32,727 nt of DNA from Deltaproteobacteria bacterium (lineage in GTDB: Bacteria; Desulfobacterota; JADFXK01). The notes beneath the pieces were generated by a model that worked only from the letters and a program-made list of their open reading frames with translations, was not told the DNA's origin and ran no database searches. Within the stretch, counting starts at the first letter, position 1; each line of letters starts with the position of its first letter. The stretch lies in the NCBI GenBank assembly GCA_015233625.1, contig JADFXK010000006.1, positions 522 to 33,248 on the forward strand. Direction: 5' to 3'. Shown in pieces: positions 27,801 through 32,727 of the stretch. A program made the position numbers and the translations under genes.

Positions 27801-28352
27801 ATCCTTCCGCCCGAACCGATCAAGGATCTGGGTTACAAATGTCCTTTGATTAAGACCGAAACACCCATTGGTACCCTTAGTGATTTTCTAGACTTCATCC
27901 GGGTCCCCTACCGGCGGGGCAACCCCGTGGTTTCTGTAGATGGCCAAACGGCTCCGGATAAGGCCCAACCAACGTCCAAGACACTTTCCCTTAAACATAG
28001 CGGACAAGATTATCTGATCTATTTGGACAACGTCACTCCCAGCGAAAAAGAATTGTTAGACGAGAAGCACATCAATGTGATCAGCATCTTGCCCGAAGAT
28101 CAGACGGAAGCCGCCTTATCTAAGCTGCTGAACGGATTATCCATTCAATACACGGAAACCACATCTAAACTCTGGGGATCCACCCGCCCGGCCAACAAAA
28201 ACATCCAATTCTTCCTCCCCGGTACGGGCTTCGAAAAAGACAAAACCAGGTACATGATCACCCAGGTGGCCATACCCACTGCCCTGGCCATCTTCTGGAA
28301 AGACAACGGCATCATGGTCGCCCAATTGATTTCGGGGCAGCGCAAATTTTAG
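24885..28352 (+). CDS. Secreted/periplasmic repeat-rich protein with two LysM-like domains and uncharacterised C-terminal domain
   Basis: Signal peptide MNYIIFFFIFIFSLSTFNPGAIQAQP; K/T/A/P pentapeptide region; LysM-like ITVASGETTWSITRRMGF...VKPGEVIYVPLP and HIVREGDTLVGLMKADASL...MSGEMIFLPEYI. Confidence 0.88.
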   Translation: MNYIIFFFIFIFSLSTFNPGAIQAQPKSSSAAKTKPTKTKPAKAKEAKTRPTQTKQAKAKAQKTETKPAKAKLAATKPAKTKEIKTKPAKTKEAKTKPTGTKPTVTKPAATKPTEAKPTEAKPTEAKPAKTKETKNKQAGTKPAEAKSTETKPAKTKPTEIKPAEAKPAATKPTETKPLEAKSTETKPAKTKEAKTKPTGTKPAATKPTEAKSTETKPAKTKEAKTRPAATRPAEAKSQKVTKTFKNKQVICQKITVASGETTWSITRRMGFNKGPGSGSYMAMFQGVNPGIRLDRVKPGEVIYVPLPDTAKPVTAAAPSAPKEAVKAVPQKATGSVVASVPKTVTTPETAAPAKTKAPAAVSQEPAASRGKSPTDADSDEEQSIPKPQKVAGPTPTKLDKKTQVVREPAPVVDSVPKTVASAKKTGPGEAPKRATAVSPSPEKASVSPLKPTAAPSKETRPEAGPDQKKPPVPTPAQAVAAVPKTVTKAKPADTKSASGPAAEPRPSKETATGPAEPASQATSSIVASVPKPAGSLQRAPAPPASETTSESYPGRAPNFVPDSRSAQPQSIMTDWAARFQLGQRAHIVREGDTLVGLMKADASLPAGMRYQDYLKDFHKLNPVREGTTNFMSGEMIFLPEYIKKDDVPATEKDLSPVQSQKTEKTISPAAPPAEDSGVITAAVSPPSEPTPATEPTAPPRTEPGTEARTPVASVSTPSFGPAPVTQPTTPSKTEARSEAGTMTTAVSAPASKPTAVVQPTAPPKTEAGTMTAALSAPSGPAPVVQPGSPPRTAERKGLAELTHNLAMIFRSLGDNMIISGERRLLQKDGKRLVIDASTSPIIELASGRKVILDFMNQLSPEELTEINAQSGSYRLIKFGSNPDLQACLNQTFEEAGYVELNKGGRPFTLDREIRMTLNGDAVVSKVPDPTPTDPIFVINFISDKSKRTAPYVVLYLKGHNIKVLDFLPNGLILPPEPIKDLGYKCPLIKTETPIGTLSDFLDFIRVPYRRGNPVVSVDGQTAPDKAQPTSKTLSLKHSGQDYLIYLDNVTPSEKELLDEKHINVISILPEDQTEAALSKLLNGLSIQYTETTSKLWGSTRPANKNIQFFLPGTGFEKDKTRYMITQVAIPTALAIFWKDNGIMVAQLISGQRKF
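24981..25599 (+). repeat. 15-bp coding repeat array (pentapeptide [A/T]K[P/E/S][A/T]x, roughly 40 units)
   Basis: Direct reading, e.g. aagaccaagccaacc aagaccaagccggcc ... gaggctaaaccgacc gaagctaaaccgacc gaagctaaaccggcc. Confidence 0.93.
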
Positions 28353-28440
28353 GCAGCATCCCCTGGTTCCGGCATCCTAACTACTGGAGGCAGCCGGTCT
28401 TTCTTGGACATGAAATTTTATCTAAACTTTGGAGTAGATT

Positions 28441-28989
28441 ATGTGGGAGAGCGAATTCGACAAATACTGCCGCCAGACAATAGAAACCTTCGGGGCGGAG
28501 GTGAAGCAGATTTTGCCGGATGATGTGGTCACCTCCGACTGGGTCCGGTGGAAGTGTCAATATGGGTGTCCCGGTTATGGCCGCGGGTATTCTTGCCCGC
28601 CGCATTCACCCAGCCCCGACCAAACCAGGGCCGTCTTAAATGAATATAGTCGCGCCCTGTTATTTCATCTCGAGTTGCGGGAGGAAGATGGAAAAAATCG
28701 AAGGGAAAAATCCATTTCTTTTCTCGAACATCTGGTGACCTTAGAAGGGGAGATGTTTAAGGATGGTTATTATAAGGCCTTTATCTTCCTGGCCGGCCCC
28801 TGCCATTTATGTGAAGAATGCGCCAGCCTGACCGGGGCGCCATGCAAATTTGCCATGAAGGCCAGGCCGTCCATGGAAGCTTGCGGCATCGACGTCTATC
28901 AAACGGCCCGGACCAATGGCTTCCCCATAGAACCTCTTAAACAAAAAGGCGATCCTCGAAATCAATACTGCCTGATGCTGGTGGACTAA
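28441..28989 (+). CDS. DUF2284 cysteine-rich metal-binding protein
   Basis: KWKCQYGCPGYGRGYSCPPHSPSPDQTRAVL...GPCHLCEECASLTGAPCKFAMKARPSMEACGIDVYQTARTNGFPI. Confidence 0.9.
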   Translation: MWESEFDKYCRQTIETFGAEVKQILPDDVVTSDWVRWKCQYGCPGYGRGYSCPPHSPSPDQTRAVLNEYSRALLFHLELREEDGKNRREKSISFLEHLVTLEGEMFKDGYYKAFIFLAGPCHLCEECASLTGAPCKFAMKARPSMEACGIDVYQTARTNGFPIEPLKQKGDPRNQYCLMLVD

Positions 28990-29095
28990 GGGATGACGGA
29001 ATTGGGTTTTAATCTGGCTCTGGCATGGGACCTCATTCTATTCGGCGGTCTGGCCATCCCATGAAATGCCGCAGCACTTAGACGTCAGCCAATTG
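28981..29095 (+). repeat. 115-bp exact direct repeat, internal copy
   Basis: gtggactaagggatgacgg...cagccaattg, identical to 32613-32727. Confidence 0.95.
28993..29064 (+). CDS. Short 23-aa ORF directly after DUF2284, possible truncated gene start
   Basis: MTELGFNLALAWDLILFGGLAIP*; begins 3 nt after the DUF2284 stop; hydrophobic segment, no downstream continuation. Confidence 0.2.
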   Translation: MTELGFNLALAWDLILFGGLAIP

Positions 29096-29881
29096 GGGAC
29101 CTGATGTGCAGCTTAGTATTCCATCGCGAAGTCGGTACCTCTCTGAGTAACCGACTGAGTCAAGATATGGGTATTGTTCCATCACCTTTAGGCACCAGGC
29201 GAACATCGTCCTTAGATAAGCACAGGTGTCAGATCGAGACAACACGTGTTCAAGGTCAAGGCTACTCAGGATCTTCCCGCCGTCCTCGATTTCCTCGTAG
29301 CTGGGATGAATTGACTTTAGCTTGCCTTTCGGATTGCGAATATCTTCCACATCCCCATCAAAATCTTCTAACGATGGATTCAATCCTAACGTGCTGTTCA
29401 GGCACGCGGCATCGGCAAAAAAGTACGCCTCCAGCATGTTCACCAGAAAATGTACCGCCGCCCTGAACCTCTGCTCCTCTTTCAAGACAACATCCAGGGC
29501 GGCTCTGTAACGTTTGTAAACGTGATCCACACTTTCTCTACGATCACCTTCCAAGTCATCAATTAAAATGACAAAGTGACATCGGTCATTCCCGAGGAAC
29601 CTCCTGGCCGGGAGTCCTATTTCCATTTCGTCCTTGTCTGGTATCAGCTTGCCGTTCCCGGCCATTCTAAGTTTTCTTTTTTCTGAAGAGATAGAGCTTC
29701 TCTGGTCGACGCGCCTGAGAACCTCAAAACTGCAAACTCGAGAATCCATGAGCGACTTGAACAGCTTCGGCAGGTGCTTCTCCTCCGCTTCACCGGTCAC
29801 GATCAAACCAACCTTGATGTAATAGCAGGCTGTTTCTTCCGTGGCGGTAACGTTCGGCACATTCACACCCTGACCATTCAT
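29078..29881 (-). CDS. Toprim-like DUF4276/RloB-type protein (putative nuclease partner of the AAA ATPase)
   Basis: KVGLIVTGEAEEKHLPKLFKSL, HFVILIDDLEGDRRESV, FLVNMLEAYFFADAACLNSTLG; ATGA overlap with upstream ATPase gene. Confidence 0.65.
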   Translation of the reverse strand: MNGQGVNVPNVTATEETACYYIKVGLIVTGEAEEKHLPKLFKSLMDSRVCSFEVLRRVDQRSSISSEKRKLRMAGNGKLIPDKDEMEIGLPARRFLGNDRCHFVILIDDLEGDRRESVDHVYKRYRAALDVVLKEEQRFRAAVHFLVNMLEAYFFADAACLNSTLGLNPSLEDFDGDVEDIRNPKGKLKSIHPSYEEIEDGGKILSSLDLEHVLSRSDTCAYLRTMFAWCLKVMEQYPYLDSVGYSERYRLRDGILSCTSGPQLADV

Positions 29882-31071
29882 AGTCCCCCCTTGGCCGCCA
29901 AGCTTTTGCTCTGGGCCGCGATGGCTTCAGCCATATAAAGAGAACCTACTGCATATTGCTCAAGCAAGTCTTTGATGTCCTCCATATCACTCACCCGCGT
30001 CACCACTGTTTGCCCTTGCTCTCCTAATTCCACGGCAAGAATGTTTTCCGGCTCGAACTGACTGATCAGGACAGGTGAATGAGTGGCGATCAAGACCTGC
30101 TTGTTCCATTCCTTGGTGGCCAGTTCTACCGCTTCTGCAAAAACCGCCAGGGCATAGGGGTGAAGGGATATTTCTGGTTCGTCGAAAAGTATCAGCGAAT
30201 CACGCTCCTTTCCTTCAGAGAAAAGGGCTGTCAACAGGGCGATCATTTGAATATGGCCATCTGACACCCCGGAGGCGGCAATGGGTTGGCGGCGGCCTTC
30301 TTCAACGAAGCTGCAGTAGACGGAGCTTGGGCTGGTTGGCTCAATCAGGACACCGCGGAAATTGGGAAAAGCCTTCTTCATAAAGCCCATAATGGTCTCA
30401 AACCGGTTATCTACAATTCGCCTTCCCAATAAATTCTGTAATACCGACCATAGGTTTTGGCATTTGTCAAATAAGAAGGTGTGATGACTGATATCCGAAC
30501 CGCGCCTCTTCAAAATGTTCAGATTGACTGCACGTGAATGATAAAAACGTGTCTGGTGAAGCAAATTATCTAATTCAACAGGGCCCTTGAAGCTATTGTC
30601 AAAGTCTAAATATCTGGAGAGAGATAATTTTTCCGGCTCTCTCAGGGAAAACTTTAAAGACTCTTGCTTTTTATCGTGATAAAGGAAAGCCGTATCACTG
30701 CCGACATTCCGGTCTATCAGTGGCGTATTTTGTCCGTCAAAGAGTAATGTCTCTCCCGCGTATGGTTTAATTCTTCCAGAAGAATAATCAAACGAAACCT
30801 CATATTTTGTTGTTCGTGTCTCAATTTTTACAGAGGTGTTATCGCCTTCGTCGGCCCTGTCCCAAAGCATGCCAATGCCATGATCGCGAGAAGAGGAAGC
30901 CAGGTCAACCCCGTGAACGGTGCAATCACGCACAAACCAAATTGCGTCCAACAGGTTTGATTTCCCAGAGCCATTTGGTCCAAACAAGAGATTCAGGGGA
31001 CCCAATTTTAACCGGACGTCAGCCAATGACCTGAAGTTCTTGATTTCTAGCCCGATCAATCTACTATCCAT
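29878..31071 (-). CDS. AAA_21-type (OLD/RecF-like) ATPase
   Basis: LIGLEIKNFRSLADVRLKLGPLNLLFGPNGSGKSNLLDAIWFVRD, ASGVSDGHIQMIALLTALF, LILFDEPEISLHP, IATHSPVLISQF; GGAGGAATC-ATG SD at 31071. Confidence 0.9.
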   Translation of the reverse strand: MDSRLIGLEIKNFRSLADVRLKLGPLNLLFGPNGSGKSNLLDAIWFVRDCTVHGVDLASSSRDHGIGMLWDRADEGDNTSVKIETRTTKYEVSFDYSSGRIKPYAGETLLFDGQNTPLIDRNVGSDTAFLYHDKKQESLKFSLREPEKLSLSRYLDFDNSFKGPVELDNLLHQTRFYHSRAVNLNILKRRGSDISHHTFLFDKCQNLWSVLQNLLGRRIVDNRFETIMGFMKKAFPNFRGVLIEPTSPSSVYCSFVEEGRRQPIAASGVSDGHIQMIALLTALFSEGKERDSLILFDEPEISLHPYALAVFAEAVELATKEWNKQVLIATHSPVLISQFEPENILAVELGEQGQTVVTRVSDMEDIKDLLEQYAVGSLYMAEAIAAQSKSLAAKGGL

Positions 31072-32542
31072 GATTCCTCCCACTCTTCCCGGTAAAATAA
31101 TCCGCGAATCCTTTCAATCCGAAGAGTTTACGCTTCAAGTCCTCGAAGCTTCTGATGGCCGCGAGCATCTTGATCATCTGAGTCGGTCGGAGGTAGAACC
31201 GCTTCAGCCCCAGGTCGATGAGCTGATCAATCTCTGGTTTGGACAACTGGGGATAGCTGAGCAGGGTGACCTGTTCGCAATCGGGGCCGACCCATTCGGT
31301 CCAGTCCTGGGGAATCAAATAGCCCTGCTGTTTGGCCCAATCGTACATCTCCGTGCCGGGGTAGGTGCAAATGCCGGAAAACTGCACGGTGTCCATTGGC
31401 AAGGACCGGGCGAATTCGATGGTCTTCAGGGCCGACTCCCGAGTTTCGCCTGGAGCGCCAATCATGAAACAACCATGAATGATTAAGCCTGCCCGCTTAG
31501 CCGCCTGGGCAAACCGCCGCGCCTGCTCTAAGGTGGTCCCTTTCTTGACCGCGTCTAAGGCCTCCTGAGTCCCGAATTCAAACCCAACCATCAGCATCCG
31601 GCACCCGGCCCGCTTCATCAGCGGCATGAGCTTCACGTCCATGTCCACCCGGGCATTACAGCTCCAGGTGATCTTCAGACCCCGCCTCAGAATTTCCTGA
31701 CATACTCCGGTGACGTGGCTCCCGATGGCGGTGAACGTGTCCGTCTCGAACATGATCTCCTTGAGATTGGGGAATTGTTGCAGATCCGAGACCATTTCAT
31801 CCACCACCAGGTCAGGGCGACGCATCCGCAACTTTCGGCCTTCCATGAGCTTCACGTCCCGGCAAAAGGTGCACCGACCATGACATCCCCGCCCGGAAAT
31901 CAGGGTCAAAAATGGAAACCGTTTCCCCGCGTCCTGATACCACTCCGGCCGAATGTGATGCCAGGCCGGAAAGGGCAACCAGTTGACGTCCAAAGGCGGC
32001 CGGTCGGGACTATGAACCACCCGGCGGTCGGCATCCAGGTAAGTCAGGCCGGGGATTTGGCGAAGCCGATCCAGCACCTCATCCCGGGTCGTGGTCTCCG
32101 TCCCGGCCAGGGCTTCGGCCATCTCCAGCAGAGTTTCGTCATATTCCCCACGGGCGATAAAGTCCACTCCGGGATGTCCCATCAAGATAGTCTCTCCGGG
32201 CAAGGCCGTTACATGGGGTCCGATCAAGACCGTTATCCCGCCGGAATCTTCTTTGGCCTGGGCGGCATAGGTCAAGTCATTATAGATCGATGGAGTCGTG
32301 GTGTGGAGCACGGTGAGCTGGGGGCGAGTGTCCTTAAGCCGGGCGGCCACCTGGGCCTGAGTCAGGTTAAGGGCCGCCCCATCCACAAAGGTGACCTCAA
32401 ATCCAGCCCTCTCTAGAACTGCGGCCGCAATCAGCATCCCATCGGGGTGCCGCTGCACCCGGCCCCGAGACTTGGCCGCCCACCTGGCCGAGCGACAGAA
32501 CCCGGCCACATAGGGTGGATTTAGCATAAATATCTTGATCAC
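31064..32542 (-). CDS. B12-binding-domain radical SAM protein
   Basis: VIKIFMLNPPYVAGF N-terminus, GRGCHGRCTFCRD (CxxxCxxC), VGFEFGTQEALDAVKKGTT, IHGCFMIGAPGETRES, YPGTEMYDWA; GTG 32542 preceded by AAAGGTG. Confidence 0.9.
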   Translation of the reverse strand: MIKIFMLNPPYVAGFCRSARWAAKSRGRVQRHPDGMLIAAAVLERAGFEVTFVDGAALNLTQAQVAARLKDTRPQLTVLHTTTPSIYNDLTYAAQAKEDSGGITVLIGPHVTALPGETILMGHPGVDFIARGEYDETLLEMAEALAGTETTTRDEVLDRLRQIPGLTYLDADRRVVHSPDRPPLDVNWLPFPAWHHIRPEWYQDAGKRFPFLTLISGRGCHGRCTFCRDVKLMEGRKLRMRRPDLVVDEMVSDLQQFPNLKEIMFETDTFTAIGSHVTGVCQEILRRGLKITWSCNARVDMDVKLMPLMKRAGCRMLMVGFEFGTQEALDAVKKGTTLEQARRFAQAAKRAGLIIHGCFMIGAPGETRESALKTIEFARSLPMDTVQFSGICTYPGTEMYDWAKQQGYLIPQDWTEWVGPDCEQVTLLSYPQLSKPEIDQLIDLGLKRFYLRPTQMIKMLAAIRSFEDLKRKLFGLKGFADYFTGKSGRNHG

Positions 32543-32616
32543 GACGTCACCTTTGCTTCCATTGGGTGAAGGTGACGTCGTGATCAAGATATTTATGCTA
32601 AATCCACCCTATGTGG
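32506..32616. repeat. Perfect 48-bp inverted repeat with 15-nt loop (fold-back) at window end
   Basis: 32506-32553 is the exact reverse complement of 32569-32616; loop tgcttccattgggtg (32554-32568). Confidence 0.95.
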
Positions 32617-32727
32617 ACTAAGGGATGACGGAATTGGGTTTTAATCTGGCTCTGGCATGGGACCTCATTCTATTCGGCGGTCTGGCCATCCCATGAAATG
32701 CCGCAGCACTTAGACGTCAGCCAATTG
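32613..32727 (+). repeat. 115-bp exact direct repeat, terminal copy running to the last base
   Basis: Identical to 28981-29095; joined to the fold-back through shared GTGG. Confidence 0.95.

Noticed and set aside
31715-32416. 233-aa plus-strand ORF
   Set aside because: Antisense to the radical SAM gene, which has clear CxxxCxxC and B12-type features.

Overview
The window looks like ordinary chromosomal DNA from a Desulfobacterota/deltaproteobacteria-like organism (lineage inferred from protein character only). It is dense in signalling and housekeeping genes and probably runs to a contig end on the right. Left to right it contains: the C-terminal tail of an NtrC-type regulator, a PAS-only protein, a receiver-like protein, an HBM-type chemotaxis receptor, a minus-strand block (Ski2-like DEAH helicase, DUF167, pgsA, lytic transglycosylase, transaldolase, YHS-like protein, PilZ, folK, LL-DAP aminotransferase, FAH-family hydrolase), an Rpn/YhgA-family PD-(D/E)XK nuclease, a hybrid histidine kinase, a REC-PAS3 protein, a lone response regulator, SMC, a large repeat-rich LysM protein, a DUF2284 protein, and a translationally coupled minus-strand operon of B12-type radical SAM, AAA_21-type ATPase and Toprim/DUF4276-like protein. 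No rRNA, tRNA or CRISPR was recognised by eye. The observations I rate highest are: (1) a gene-within-gene in the Rpn nuclease, where a strong Shine-Dalgarno (AAGGAGG) precedes an in-frame internal ATG that would express the C-terminal domain alone; (2) the overlapping radical SAM / AAA ATPase / Toprim-like operon, a candidate defence-type system; (3) inverted arrays of heptamer repeats between two sensor genes; (4) a perfect 48-bp fold-back followed by a 115-bp exact copy of an internal segment at the right edge, most likely a chimeric contig end, which needs checking before anything is inferred from the last ~160 bp.
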